Positions 28,299 through 37,014 are shown, counted from the stretch's first letter. The stretch is 64,000 bases of DNA from Aeolococcus sp050734155 (GCA_050734155.1 JBOHUD010000009.1:1-64000); one strand, 5' to 3'. The notes: generated by a model from the sequence alone, not told the origin. Program-made: numbers and translations.

Positions 28299-29353
28299 TG
28301 GTCGGCCGGCTGGGGGTGATCGCCCGCTACGGCGACCGCCTGCCGATCACCGCGGGCACGCCGCGGATCACCCTGTTCGAGGGCGAGACGCCCTGCCTTC
28401 CGGCCCCGCGGCTGTGCGCCGAGCTGGGCCTGGCGTCGCTCCACCTCAAGGTGGAGGGACAGAACCCGACCGGCTCCTTCAAGGATCGCGGCATGGTGGT
28501 GGCGGTGGCCCGGGCGCTGGAGGCGGGCAGCCGCGCCCTGGTCTGCGCCAGCACCGGCAACACCTCGGCGTCGGCGGCGGCGTACGGGGCCCGCTTCGGG
28601 CTGCGCACGGTGGTGGTGATCCCGGCCGGGCGGATCGCCGCCGGCAAGCTGGTCCAGGCCCAGGTCCACGGTGCCCAGGTTCTGGCCATACCTGGCAACT
28701 TCGATCAAGCGCTGGCGGCGGTGCGCCGCCTCGCCGACGATCACCCGGTGACGCTGGTCAACTCGGTCAACCCGCATCGCATCGAGGGCCAGAAGACCGC
28801 CGCCTTCGAGATCGTCGACGACCTCGGTGACGCCCCCGACGTGGTCGCCATCCCGGTGGGCAATGCCGGCAACATCACCGCCTACTGGCGCGGTTTTCGC
28901 GAGTACCGCGCGGATGGCTCGTGCACCCGGCTGCCGCGCCTGCTGGGGGGCCAGGCGGCCGGGTCCGCGCCGCTGGTGCTCGGCCATCCCGTCCTGGCCC
29001 CGGAGACCGTGGCCACGGCGATCCGCATCGGCAACCCGGCGTCCTGGCAGGGCGCGATCGAGGCGCGCGACCAGTCGGAGGGCGCCATCCTCGCCGTCGC
29101 GGACGCCGACATCCTCGCCGCCCAGCACGACCTGGCCACTCTCGAGGGGGTGTTCTGCGAGCCGGCGTCGGCCACCTCGCTCGCCGTGCTCCGCGCGGCG
29201 GTGCGCGACGGCATCGTGGCGGCCGGCGCGACCGTGGTGTGCGTGCTCACCGGCAACGGGCTCAAGGACGCCGGGGCTGCCGGGGAGAGACTGCCCGCGC
29301 CCACCAGCGTCGACGGCGACCCCGCCTCGCTGGCCGCGGCGCTGGATCTCTGA
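28298..29353 (+). CDS. thrC: threonine synthase
   Basis: 351 aa, the short bacterial/actinobacterial form. PLP lysine K62 in NPTGSFKDRG, phosphate-binding GNAGN loop and the SxxRxxG-equivalent near the C-terminus. Converts O-phosphohomoserine to threonine. ATG overlaps the hom stop and its own stop overlaps the thrB ATG, so the three enzymes are translationally coupled. Confidence 0.95.
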   Translation: MVGRLGVIARYGDRLPITAGTPRITLFEGETPCLPAPRLCAELGLASLHLKVEGQNPTGSFKDRGMVVAVARALEAGSRALVCASTGNTSASAAAYGARFGLRTVVVIPAGRIAAGKLVQAQVHGAQVLAIPGNFDQALAAVRRLADDHPVTLVNSVNPHRIEGQKTAAFEIVDDLGDAPDVVAIPVGNAGNITAYWRGFREYRADGSCTRLPRLLGGQAAGSAPLVLGHPVLAPETVATAIRIGNPASWQGAIEARDQSEGAILAVADADILAAQHDLATLEGVFCEPASATSLAVLRAAVRDGIVAAGATVVCVLTGNGLKDAGAAGERLPAPTSVDGDPASLAAALDL

Positions 29354-30258
29354 TGCGCGCCACCGTCCGCGTCCCCGCCAGCGTCGCCAACCTCGGCCCC
29401 GGGTTCGACATGCTGGCGCTGGCGCTCGGCCCCCAGAACGAGGTGATCGCAACCAGCACCGGCGATGCCCGGGTGGCCCTCGACATCCCCGCCGGCGACG
29501 ACGACCAGCTGCGTGATCCCGCCCACAACCTGGTGGCGCGTGCCTACCTGGAGAGCTGCGCGCGCCTGGGCGTTCGCCACCGCGATCGCGGTGTGCAGCT
29601 GCGCTGCGTCAACGCCATCCCGATCGCGGCCGGCCTTGGTTCGAGCGCAGCGGCCACGCTCAGCGGCGTGCTCGCGGCGGTGGCGCTGCACCGCGCGCCC
29701 TGGGACGAGCGCGAGATCCTCGACTGCGCGGTCGGTCTCGAGGGACACCTCGACAACCTGGCCGCCGCGCTCCTGGGCGGGCTGGTGATCTGCGCCCCCG
29801 GCGCCGCCGTGCGGCGCATCGACGCGCCCGACGAGCTGCACGCGGTGGTCTTCGCCCCCACGGCGCGGCTCACCACCCGTGAGGCTCGCCAGGTCGTCGC
29901 CCAGCAGTTCTCGCGCGATGACGCGATCTTCAACGCGTCGCGCTGCGCCCTGCTGGTCCGGGCGGTGCTGCTTCGCGACCACGCGGCCCTGCGCGAGGCC
30001 ATGGATGACCGCTGGCACCAGGCGCAGCGGGCGGCGCTGCTGCCGGCCACGGCGGGGCTGATCGAGGCCGCCTACGACGCCGGCGCGGATGGGGCGTGCC
30101 TGGCCGGCGCCGGGCCTTCGGTGCTGGCCCTCTGCGCGCGGCACCCCGAGGCGGTCGGCGCCGCGCTGGAGTCGGCGGCGCAGCGGCTGGCGGTGCCGGG
30201 CACCGTGCTGGTCATGCGGCCCCGCAACTACGGCGCGCGCGTCGAGGTGGGCATGTGA
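29353..30258 (+). CDS. thrB: homoserine kinase (GHMP family)
   Basis: 301 aa. N-terminal VPASVANLGPGFD strand-turn, GHMP ATP loop IPIAAGLGSSAAA (about residues 94-106) and C-terminal GAGPSVLAL motif. Phosphorylates homoserine on oxygen with ATP. Stop overlaps the lysC GTG (GTGA). Confidence 0.95.
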   Translation: MRATVRVPASVANLGPGFDMLALALGPQNEVIATSTGDARVALDIPAGDDDQLRDPAHNLVARAYLESCARLGVRHRDRGVQLRCVNAIPIAAGLGSSAAATLSGVLAAVALHRAPWDEREILDCAVGLEGHLDNLAAALLGGLVICAPGAAVRRIDAPDELHAVVFAPTARLTTREARQVVAQQFSRDDAIFNASRCALLVRAVLLRDHAALREAMDDRWHQAQRAALLPATAGLIEAAYDAGADGACLAGAGPSVLALCARHPEAVGAALESAAQRLAVPGTVLVMRPRNYGARVEVGM

Positions 30259-31469
30259 CGGTCGTGCAGAAGTACGGGGGCAGCAGCCTCGCCGGGGTGC
30301 AGCGGCTGCGTGCCGTGGCCGAGCGCGTCGCTGCGTGCCGCGCCGCCAGCGATCGCGTCGTGGTCGTGGTCAGCGCCATGGGCGACACCACCGACGAGCT
30401 CACCGCCCTGGCCCATCAGCTCGACGACGACCCCGCGTCGCGGGAGATGGACATGCTGCTCAGCACCGGCGAGACGGTCACCGCGCCCCTGCTCGCCATG
30501 GCGCTGCATGCCCGCGGCGTCGAGGCGGTCTCGCTGAGCGGCCTGCAGGCGGGGATCAGGACCAGCGCCACGCATCGCAGCGCGCGCATCGTCGACATCG
30601 TCCCCGAGCGGGTCATCGAGCACCTGGACGCGGGACTCGTGGTGGTCGTCGCCGGCTTCCAGGGCGTGTCCGAACAGCTCGACGTCACCACCCTGGGGCG
30701 GGGGGGCTCCGACACCACCGCCGTGGCCCTGGCGGTGGCGCTGCACGCCCGCCAGTGCGAGATCTACACCGACGTCGACGGCATCCACAGCGCCGACCCC
30801 CGGGTGGTCGCCGAAGCGCGGCCCATCGCGGTGATCGCCTACGACGAGATGCTCGAGCTGGCCGCGGCAGGGGCCGCGGTCATGCACCCGCGGGCTGTCG
30901 AGATCGGCGAGGCATACTCCATGCCGATCCGGGTGCGCTCGGCCTTCGTCGATGGCCCCGGCACCCTCATCCGAAGGCACCACCACATGGAAGACCGCCC
31001 CAAGGTGCGCGGCATCGCCCACGAGACCGACGTCGCCAAGGTGACCCTGCTGGGGGTGGCCGATCGCCCCGGCATCGCCGCCGCGGTGTTCGGACCGCTG
31101 GGCGCGTCGCACATCAATGTCGACATCATCGTCCAGAACGTCAGCCATTCCGGTCACACGGATCTCTCCTTCACCCTCGCCGAGTCCGACCTGGGGCGCG
31201 CCCGCCCGGTGCTCGAGGATGTGGTCCCCGCGGTGGGCGCTGCGGGCTACGACGCCGACCGCGACATCGCCAAGGTGACCGTGGTCGGCTCGGGACTGCT
31301 GGGTTCCCCCGGCGTGGTCGCGCGGATCTTCGAGACGCTGGCAGGGGAGTCGATCAACATCCGCATGATCAGCACCGGCGAGATCCGGGTCACCTGCATC
31401 ATCGACCGCGATCGCGTCGAGGACGCGGTCCGCGCGCTCCATCGCGCCTTCGAGCTCGACCTCCTGTGA
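30255..31469 (+). CDS. lysC: aspartokinase
   Basis: 404 aa. N-terminal KYGGSS nucleotide loop, GRGGSDTTA and YTDVDGI motifs, then two ACT domains (about 265-404) as in the alpha/beta lysine- or threonine-sensitive aspartokinases. An internal start giving a separate beta subunit, as in Bacillus and Corynebacterium, was not obvious. Makes aspartyl-phosphate, the entry step of the pathway; asd is not in this window. Gene order hom-thrC-thrB-lysC places the entry enzyme last. Confidence 0.94.
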   Translation: MTVVQKYGGSSLAGVQRLRAVAERVAACRAASDRVVVVVSAMGDTTDELTALAHQLDDDPASREMDMLLSTGETVTAPLLAMALHARGVEAVSLSGLQAGIRTSATHRSARIVDIVPERVIEHLDAGLVVVVAGFQGVSEQLDVTTLGRGGSDTTAVALAVALHARQCEIYTDVDGIHSADPRVVAEARPIAVIAYDEMLELAAAGAAVMHPRAVEIGEAYSMPIRVRSAFVDGPGTLIRRHHHMEDRPKVRGIAHETDVAKVTLLGVADRPGIAAAVFGPLGASHINVDIIVQNVSHSGHTDLSFTLAESDLGRARPVLEDVVPAVGAAGYDADRDIAKVTVVGSGLLGSPGVVARIFETLAGESINIRMISTGEIRVTCIIDRDRVEDAVRALHRAFELDLL

Positions 31470-31479
31470 CCGGGTCGCC

Positions 31480-32568
31480 GTGAGCCTGTCGGTGGCCATC
31501 GTCGGCCTGCCCAACGCGGGCAAGTCGACGCTCTTCAACGCGCTGACCAGGGCGGGGGCGGCGGTCGGCAACTACCCCTTCACCACCATCGAGCCCAACA
31601 CCGGCATGGTGGCGGTGCCCGACAGCCGGCTCGACAGGCTGGCGGCCCTGTTCCAGCCACCCCGGGTGATCGCGGCGACGGTCACGTTCACCGACATCGC
31701 CGGCCTGGTCCGCGGCGCCAGCCGGGGCGAGGGCCTGGGCAACAGGTTCCTGGGCCACATCCGCGAGTGCGACGCCATCGCCCTGGTGGTGCGCGACTTC
31801 GAGGACTCCGACGTCAGCCACGTCGAGGGAACCGTCGACTGTGTGCGCGACATCGACACAGTCGAGCTGGAGCTGCAGCTCGCCGACCTCGAGACCGTGA
31901 CCAAGCGGCTCGAGAAGGTGGAGAAGACCGTGCGCCTGCAGAAGGAGAAGGCGGCAGACACGATCGCCCTCCTGCAGCGGGTGCGCGACCATCTCGACCA
32001 GGGAGCGCCGCTGCGCACCATGCGGCTCGGTGCCGCCGACCGGGAGACGCTCCACGACCTCTGGCTGCTCACCGCCAACCCCATGGTGGTGGTGGTCAAC
32101 ATCGCCGAGGGTGCCGCCGTCGCCGAGCCGCCGGGGCCGCTGCGGACGCGCGCCGCCCAGAGCGGCGCCGACATCGTGGTCATCTCGGCGCGGATCGAGG
32201 CCGAGCTGGCCGAGCTCGAGCCCGCCGACCGCGGCGCCTTCCTCGCCGACCTCGGCATCACCGAGCCGGGGCTGGACCTGCTGGCTCGCCACGCCTACGG
32301 CCTGCTCGACCTGGTGACCTTCTTCACCGCCGGGGAGAAGGAGGTGCGTGCCTGGCAGCTGCGTCGGGGGCTGACCGCGCTCGATGCGGCCGGCTCCATC
32401 CACACCGACTTCGCCAGGGGATTCATCCGCGCCGAGGTCAGCGACGCCGAGGACCTGCTCGCGGCCGGGTCGTACGGTGCGCTGCGCGAGCAGGGCAGGC
32501 AGCGCCTCGAGGGCAGGGACTACGTCATCCGCGACGGCGACGTCGTGCACTTCAGGTTCAACGTCTGA
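31480..32568 (+). CDS. ychF: YchF/OLA1-type ATPase
   Basis: 362 aa, full length. P-loop GLPNAGKS (residues 9-16), switch region NYPFTTIEPN, DIAGLV(R)GAS, and N207-I-A-E in place of NKxD, which explains ATP rather than GTP preference in this Obg-family member. C-terminal TGS domain ends in the usual DGDVVHFRFNV. Ribosome-associated, linked to oxidative-stress and translation control. The GTG start is 10 nt after the lysC stop. Confidence 0.95.
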   Translation: MSLSVAIVGLPNAGKSTLFNALTRAGAAVGNYPFTTIEPNTGMVAVPDSRLDRLAALFQPPRVIAATVTFTDIAGLVRGASRGEGLGNRFLGHIRECDAIALVVRDFEDSDVSHVEGTVDCVRDIDTVELELQLADLETVTKRLEKVEKTVRLQKEKAADTIALLQRVRDHLDQGAPLRTMRLGAADRETLHDLWLLTANPMVVVVNIAEGAAVAEPPGPLRTRAAQSGADIVVISARIEAELAELEPADRGAFLADLGITEPGLDLLARHAYGLLDLVTFFTAGEKEVRAWQLRRGLTALDAAGSIHTDFARGFIRAEVSDAEDLLAAGSYGALREQGRQRLEGRDYVIRDGDVVHFRFNV

Positions 32569-32967
32569 TCGCGTTGCGCGCCTGCCGTGGTCGACGGCAC
32601 CGGTCGGGATCGGGCTGCAGACGCCGGATGGGATCGGCCTCGACGAGGACGTGAAGCCGGAGCTGGTTGGGGGGCCCGGCGCCTGCTGCCCAGGGTTCCC
32701 GATGGAGGGCGAACCCCACATCTTGTGGTTCCAGCCGGACAGTACCACACCATGCGGGGGTCTGTGGGGCAACCACCCGGGGCGGCGCCGGGGGACAGCT
32801 TCGCAGCGCAAGTTCTGCAGGCGCCCGAGGTCGAGGCGGACGCGCCGGTGGCGCGTTCGGCTCGGCCGCCACTGGCGCCGAAGCCTGTCTGCAGCGCAAG
32901 CAGATGTCCCCCCGGCGCCGCCCCCGTTGGTTCCGGTTCCGGGCGATCCGATACCCTTGGCGCGGCC
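32569..32967. other. 399-bp structured non-coding interval
   Basis: No convincing gene on either strand. The most striking part is 32713-32770, which holds two CCACA/TGTGG pairs: CCACA-TCT-TGTGG at 32716-32728 and CCACA (32745-32749) with TGTGG (32763-32767). The outermost seven bases CCCCACA (32714-32720) and TGTGGGG (32763-32769) are also complementary, so one long nested stem or two tandem hairpins can form. The first dyad matches the NrdR-box consensus at about 12 of 16 positions, but no nrd gene is here. A GCAGCGCAAG motif occurs twice, near 32799 and 32895. Confidence 0.5.
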
Positions 32968-33375
32968 ATGGCCAAGAAGACCCGCAAGCAGAAGCAGCGC
33001 GCCGTCCAGCGACGCCCCGGCCCGTCGGTGGCGCCTCCCACGGCATCGGCGCCCTCCGGGGTCGCCGTCGAGGCCGAGGATCTCCAGCCGGCCGCTCCCG
33101 CCTCGGCCTCGGTTGCAGTCGACCTCGGCACCCCGGAGCCGGCCCGCCGCAGGGTCGAACGGGTGTCGCCGGCGGCCGCCCCGGTGGGCCGGGTAAAGCC
33201 CGGCCGCGGCCCCGCCGCGGGGTACATCCAACCGCTGGAGAGCGAGGACGCCGCCATCCCCTTCGACCGGGTTCCCTACGTGCCCGCCGACCTCCGCCGC
33301 GTCGCCATCATCGCCGGGCTGATGATCGCGCTCATCATCGTTGCAGACATCATCGTCAGCAACGTGGTGAAGTAG
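32968..33375 (+). CDS. basic, tail-anchored small membrane protein, unknown
   Basis: 135 aa. The start MAKKTRKQKQR is strongly basic; a Pro/Ala-rich low-complexity linker follows; one hydrophobic helix (about 112-131, VAIIAGLMIALIIVADIIV) sits at the very end, leaving about four residues beyond it. That is the layout of a tail-anchored protein. The ATG follows TACCCT (32952-32957) by 10 nt with no ribosome site. The next gene, 8 nt downstream, is a Get3/ArsA-type ATPase, the class of proteins that deliver tail-anchored proteins in eukaryotes; the match is suggestive only. Confidence 0.72.
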   Translation: MAKKTRKQKQRAVQRRPGPSVAPPTASAPSGVAVEAEDLQPAAPASASVAVDLGTPEPARRRVERVSPAAAPVGRVKPGRGPAAGYIQPLESEDAAIPFDRVPYVPADLRRVAIIAGLMIALIIVADIIVSNVVK

Positions 33376-33383
33376 CGGCGCCC

Positions 33384-34556
33384 GTGCGGGTCATCCTCTA
33401 CACCGGCAAGGGCGGGGTGGGCAAGACCACTGTGGCCGCGGCCACCGCGGTGGCCTGCGCCAAGCTCGGTCATCGCACGCTGATCATCTCCACCGACGCC
33501 GCCCACTCCCTGGGCGACTCCTTCGACACCGAGCTCGGCGACCATCCCACCCGGGTCGCCCACAACCTCGACGCCCAGGAGATCAACGCTCTCCACGAGA
33601 TGGAGGAGCACTGGGAGCGCGTCCACAGCTACCTGATCTCGCTCTTCGCCTCCTGGGGAGTCGACGACTTCGTGGCCGAGGAGATGGCCACGCCGCCGGG
33701 CATGGAGGAGGTGGCCAGCCTGATGTGGATCAAGCGGCACAAGGAGCAGGGCAACTACGACGTGGTCATCGTCGACTGCGCGCCCACCGGCGAGACCCTG
33801 CAGCTGCTCGCCTTCCCCGATGTCGCCCGCTGGTACCTGACCAAGATCTTCCCCTTGGAGCGCAAGGTGTGGAAGGTGGCCCGGCCGGTCGTCCAGCCCT
33901 TCACCAACATCCCCCTGCCCACCGATGACATCTTCGGCCACGTCAAGGACCTGCTCTTCGACCTCGACGGCATGAAGAACATCCTCGGCGATCCCAAGGT
34001 CTGCACCGTTCGCCTGGTGCTCAACCTCGAGAAGATGGTGGTCAAGGAGGCCCAGCGTGCCTTCACCTACCTCTGTCTCTACGATTACCTGACCGACCTC
34101 GTGGTGGTGAACCGGGTGCTGCCCGACACGGTCACCGACGAGTACTTCGATGCCTGGCACCGCTCTCAGAAGAGGTACGACGCCATGGTCGACACCGCCT
34201 TCTCCCCGGTGCCGATCCGGCGCACGCCGCTGTTCGACCACGAGATCGTGGGCCTGGAATCGCTCGCCGAGATGGCCATGTCCATCTTCGCCGACACCGA
34301 CCCCAGCCGGCACTTCCACACCACCGTCTCGCAGCAGCTCAGGAAGGTGGGCAAGGGCTACGAGCTCCGCCTCCAACTGCCGTTCGTCGGCAAGGACGAG
34401 GTGGACATCACCCACCGGCCCGGCGAGCTGTTCGTCAGCGTGGGTCCCTACAAGCGCGAGATCAGCCTGCCCCGCGTGCTCAACGGCACCAGGGTGACCC
34501 GTGGCAAGCTCGACTCGGGTGTGCTCCGGGTCACCTTCTCGGGAGCGTCCCCATGA
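33384..34556 (+). CDS. ArsA/Get3-family ATPase with C-terminal HSP20-like domain
   Basis: 390 aa. Deviant Walker A GKGGVGKT (residues 8-15), switch I STDAAHSLGDSF and switch II VDCAPTGETLQLL define the ArsA/Get3 family. A single ATPase half is present, and the last 75 residues (ELRLQLPFVGKDEVDI ... GVLRVTF) form an alpha-crystallin-like domain, an arrangement seen in non-arsenic ArsA homologues. The CxC metal site of arsenite pumps is absent and no arsB is near, so a chaperone or targeting role is more likely than arsenite export. GTG start. Confidence 0.9.
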   Translation: MRVILYTGKGGVGKTTVAAATAVACAKLGHRTLIISTDAAHSLGDSFDTELGDHPTRVAHNLDAQEINALHEMEEHWERVHSYLISLFASWGVDDFVAEEMATPPGMEEVASLMWIKRHKEQGNYDVVIVDCAPTGETLQLLAFPDVARWYLTKIFPLERKVWKVARPVVQPFTNIPLPTDDIFGHVKDLLFDLDGMKNILGDPKVCTVRLVLNLEKMVVKEAQRAFTYLCLYDYLTDLVVVNRVLPDTVTDEYFDAWHRSQKRYDAMVDTAFSPVPIRRTPLFDHEIVGLESLAEMAMSIFADTDPSRHFHTTVSQQLRKVGKGYELRLQLPFVGKDEVDITHRPGELFVSVGPYKREISLPRVLNGTRVTRGKLDSGVLRVTFSGASP

Positions 34557-34798
34557 CCGACACCAGCCCCTTCCCGACCAAGGTGCTGAGCGACGCGGCG
34601 CGGCTGCTGGCCACCTCCCTGGGCGAGCTGGTGCCGCCGGAGGCTCAGCTCCACCTGCTCAACGCCCAGCGCGAGCTGCTTCTGGCCATCGCTGTCATCA
34701 TCGAGCACAACAGCGGCCGCAGCCCGCGGCAGCCACGGGCGCGCCGCGCCGCCGGCAGGCGCGCCCCTCGCCGTCCCAAGCGCGTCGAGCTCGATTGA
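34553..34798 (+). CDS. 81-aa basic-tailed protein, unknown
   Basis: Helical N-terminal part (about 8-52) with leucines in an amphipathic pattern (LSDAARLLATSLGELVPPEA), then an arginine-rich tail (about one third basic) that could touch nucleic acid or acidic membrane. Starts with a four-base overlap on the ArsA-type gene (ATGA) and is itself overlapped by the Nudix gene (TTGA), so it is translated as part of the same unit. Family not recognised. Confidence 0.7.
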   Translation: MTDTSPFPTKVLSDAARLLATSLGELVPPEAQLHLLNAQRELLLAIAVIIEHNSGRSPRQPRARRAAGRRAPRRPKRVELD

Positions 34799-35334
34799 CC
34801 CGCCGCGACCGGCGGCCCCAGCGTCCGTCGCAGGTCGTCGTGGACGGTGTGGTGTGGCCGGTGCAGGGTGCCCAGGCGGCCATCGTGGACGGCTCGCGCG
34901 TCCTCCTCCAGCTCCGCCCCTTCCCTCCCGGCTGGGAGCTGCCCGGTGGCCACGTCGAGCGCGACGAGGACCCGGCGCAGACGGCGGTGCGCGAGGCTGA
35001 GGAGGAGACCGGCTACCGGGTCAACATCCGCGGCCTGGTCGGCGTGTACTCGTGGAGCGGACTGCGCAACGCCGCCGACGCGGTGTTCCTCGCCGAGATC
35101 GCGGGCGGCCATCCCCGCTGGAGCATCGAGGCGCTGCGCACCATCTTCGTCAGCGCCGACCGCCTCCCCCGCACCGCGTTCCCCTGGTGCCGGCAGCGCG
35201 TCTACGATGCGCTGGCGCGGTCGGAGGGCGCGCCTCCGGTGCACCGCGTGCAGCCGGTCACCGCGCGGACGGTGGCGGGCTTCGGGACCAGCTGGTTGAG
35301 CGCTCCGCTGGACCGGCTGCGGCACCGTGACTGA
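34795..35334 (+). CDS. Nudix hydrolase
   Basis: 179 aa from TTG 34795, chosen because TTGA overlaps the previous stop. The Nudix box is complete: GGHVERDEDPAQTAVREAEE followed by ETGY (G-x5-E-x7-REAEEETGY). It hydrolyses a nucleoside diphosphate linked to another moiety; the substrate is not deducible. A GTG at 34837 is an alternative start. The last 8 nt overlap the antiporter gene. Confidence 0.88.
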   Translation: MTRRDRRPQRPSQVVVDGVVWPVQGAQAAIVDGSRVLLQLRPFPPGWELPGGHVERDEDPAQTAVREAEEETGYRVNIRGLVGVYSWSGLRNAADAVFLAEIAGGHPRWSIEALRTIFVSADRLPRTAFPWCRQRVYDALARSEGAPPVHRVQPVTARTVAGFGTSWLSAPLDRLRHRD

Positions 35335-36310
35335 GGCTCTGCTCTTCGGCGGCGGGCTGATCCTCATCGTGGCCGGGTCGGAGCTGTTCACCAACGCGGT
35401 GGAGTGGGCCGGCTTTCGCATGAAGCTGTCCAGCGGGGCCACCGGCAGCCTGCTCGCCGCCCTGGGGACGTCCCTGCCCGAGACGGTGGTGCCGGTGGTG
35501 GCCCTGATCAGCGGCCAGCCGTCGGCCGCGTCGGTGGCCACCGGGGCCGTGCTCGGCTCCGCCTTCCTGCTCCTGGCGCTGGGCACCGCAGTCACCGGCG
35601 GCGCGGTGCTCCTGCGCAGCCGCCGGCGCCGGCTCCTGCCCGACCCGCGCCAGGTGCGCCGCGACCTCGGGCTCTTCATCGGCGGGTTCTCGGTGGTGCT
35701 CATCGCCATCGTGCTGCCCACCCCGGTGCGGATCGCGCTGGGCATCTGCCTGCTGTTCGCCTACGCCTACTACGTGCGGGCCACGCTGCGCGGCGGCGAA
35801 CCCACCGAGGCCGGCCCCGAACCGCTCCACCTGGTGCGCTGGCGCGGCGGCGAGCCCGCCTCGGTGTGGGTGGTGGTCCAGCTGGTCGGTGCCGTGGCCA
35901 TGCTCATCGTCGGCTCCGACCTGTTCGTGCGCGCCCTCAACGACGTGGCCTCCACGCTGCACACCAATCCGCTGACCCTGGCGCTGATCGTCATCCCGGT
36001 GGCCACCGAGCTGCCCGAGACGCTGAACAGCGTGCTCTGGGTGCGCAGCGGCAGCGATGGGCTGGCCTTCGGCAACATCGCCGGTTCGGCGGCCTTCCAG
36101 GCGTGCGTCCTGGGTTTCATCGGGCTCAGCTTCACGCCGTGGCGGCCCGACCTCAACGGTGTGGTCGGCGGCCTGCTCACCCTGGCCACCGCCCTGTACC
36201 TGGTCATCCTGCTGCGCCATGGCTCCGCCCACGGCCGCTGGCTGCTGCTCGCCGGGGCGCCGTGGGTGGGCTACGTCATCGCCGAGATCGCCGCCGGGGG
36301 CAGGCTCTAG
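35327..36310 (+). CDS. sodium/calcium exchanger-family membrane antiporter
   Basis: 327 aa, about ten membrane helices in two inverted halves. Each half carries an alpha-repeat: GSELFTNAVEW...GATGSLLAALGTSLPE and GSDLFVRALND...LIVIPVATELPE, the ion-binding elements of the CaCA superfamily. The first repeat follows the consensus better than the second, so specificity may differ from classic YrbG. GTG start overlaps the Nudix gene by 8 nt. Confidence 0.88.
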   Translation: MTEALLFGGGLILIVAGSELFTNAVEWAGFRMKLSSGATGSLLAALGTSLPETVVPVVALISGQPSAASVATGAVLGSAFLLLALGTAVTGGAVLLRSRRRRLLPDPRQVRRDLGLFIGGFSVVLIAIVLPTPVRIALGICLLFAYAYYVRATLRGGEPTEAGPEPLHLVRWRGGEPASVWVVVQLVGAVAMLIVGSDLFVRALNDVASTLHTNPLTLALIVIPVATELPETLNSVLWVRSGSDGLAFGNIAGSAAFQACVLGFIGLSFTPWRPDLNGVVGGLLTLATALYLVILLRHGSAHGRWLLLAGAPWVGYVIAEIAAGGRL

Positions 36311-36347
36311 GTGTGTCGGCGTGTAGGTTTAACCTGTCCAGACACCT
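36309..36347 (+). promoter_or_regulatory. nested dyad before the isochorismatase-like gene
   Basis: Inner palindrome AGGTT-T-AACCT at 36325-36335 lies inside outer arms AGGTGT (36309-36314) and ACACCT (36342-36347). It sits 44 nt before the ATG and is a good candidate operator or RNA hairpin; no regulator gene is adjacent. Confidence 0.45.
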
Positions 36348-36378
36348 CCCAGCGTGAGTGCGTGACCAGGAGGAGACC

Positions 36379-36939
36379 ATGACCACACTCGAGAACCGGC
36401 CGAACACAGCGCTGCTCGTCGTCGACGTCCAGAACGGCGTCGTCGCGGAGGCTCACCAGCGCGACCAGGTGGTGGCCAACATCGGCAGCCTGGTCGAGAG
36501 GGCGAGGCGCGAACGGGTGCCCGTGGTCTGGGTCCAGGACCATGCCGAGCAGCGGGCCAGGGGGAGCGTCGAATGGCGGATCGTCCCCGAGCTGAGCCCT
36601 GACGAGGCCGAGCCGCACATCGAGAAGATCTACGGCGACTCCTTCGAGGACACCTCGCTGGAGGCCGTGCTCTCCGGCCTCGGGGTCGGTCGGCTCGTGG
36701 TCGTCGGCGCGCAGACCGACGCATGTGTGCGCTCCACGCTCCACGGCGCCCTGGTCAGGGGGTACGACGCGACCCTGGTCAGCGATGCCCACACCACCGA
36801 GGACCAGACTGAATGGGGGGCGCCGCCGCCGCACCAGGTCATCGCCCACACCAACCTGTACTGGACCTATCAGACGGCGCCGGGGCGGACGGCGGGGACG
36901 GTGGCAACCAGGGACGTCGACTTCGGCGGCACGTCCTGA
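36379..36939 (+). CDS. isochorismatase-family cysteine hydrolase
   Basis: 186 aa. Catalytic triad visible: D16 in LLVVDVQNG, K83 in IEKIYGDSF and C116 in GAQTDACVRST, with the cis-peptide region just before the cysteine. Family members hydrolyse nicotinamide, N-carbamoyl amides, ureides or isochorismate; the sequence resembles the general cysteine-hydrolase group more than true isochorismatases. Start fixed by AGGAGGAG about 4-5 nt upstream. Confidence 0.9.
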   Translation: MTTLENRPNTALLVVDVQNGVVAEAHQRDQVVANIGSLVERARRERVPVVWVQDHAEQRARGSVEWRIVPELSPDEAEPHIEKIYGDSFEDTSLEAVLSGLGVGRLVVVGAQTDACVRSTLHGALVRGYDATLVSDAHTTEDQTEWGAPPPHQVIAHTNLYWTYQTAPGRTAGTVATRDVDFGGTS

Positions 36940-36969
36940 GCGGGGTCGCCTTCAACTCGATCCGACCTG

Positions 36970-36985
36970 GGGGCGGCACCGCCCC
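36970..36985 (+). terminator. short GC hairpin after the isochorismatase-like gene
   Basis: GGGGCG at 36970-36975 pairs with CGCCCC at 36980-36985 around a 4-nt loop. It may end the upstream transcript; no T tract follows, so it is weak. Confidence 0.35.
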
Positions 36986-37014
36986 GTGAAGAGCAGACAC
37001 ACCGGGAGAGGGGT

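Noticed and set aside
32520..33257. Minus-strand open frame across the ychF-ArsA gap
   Set aside because: Crosses two plus-strand genes, low-complexity, no start signals; the gap is better read as non-coding structured DNA.
33384..34556. Arsenite efflux ATPase ArsA
   Set aside because: Only one ATPase half, no arsenite-binding cysteines, an HSP20-like tail and no ars genes nearby; kept as ArsA/Get3 family without arsenic function.
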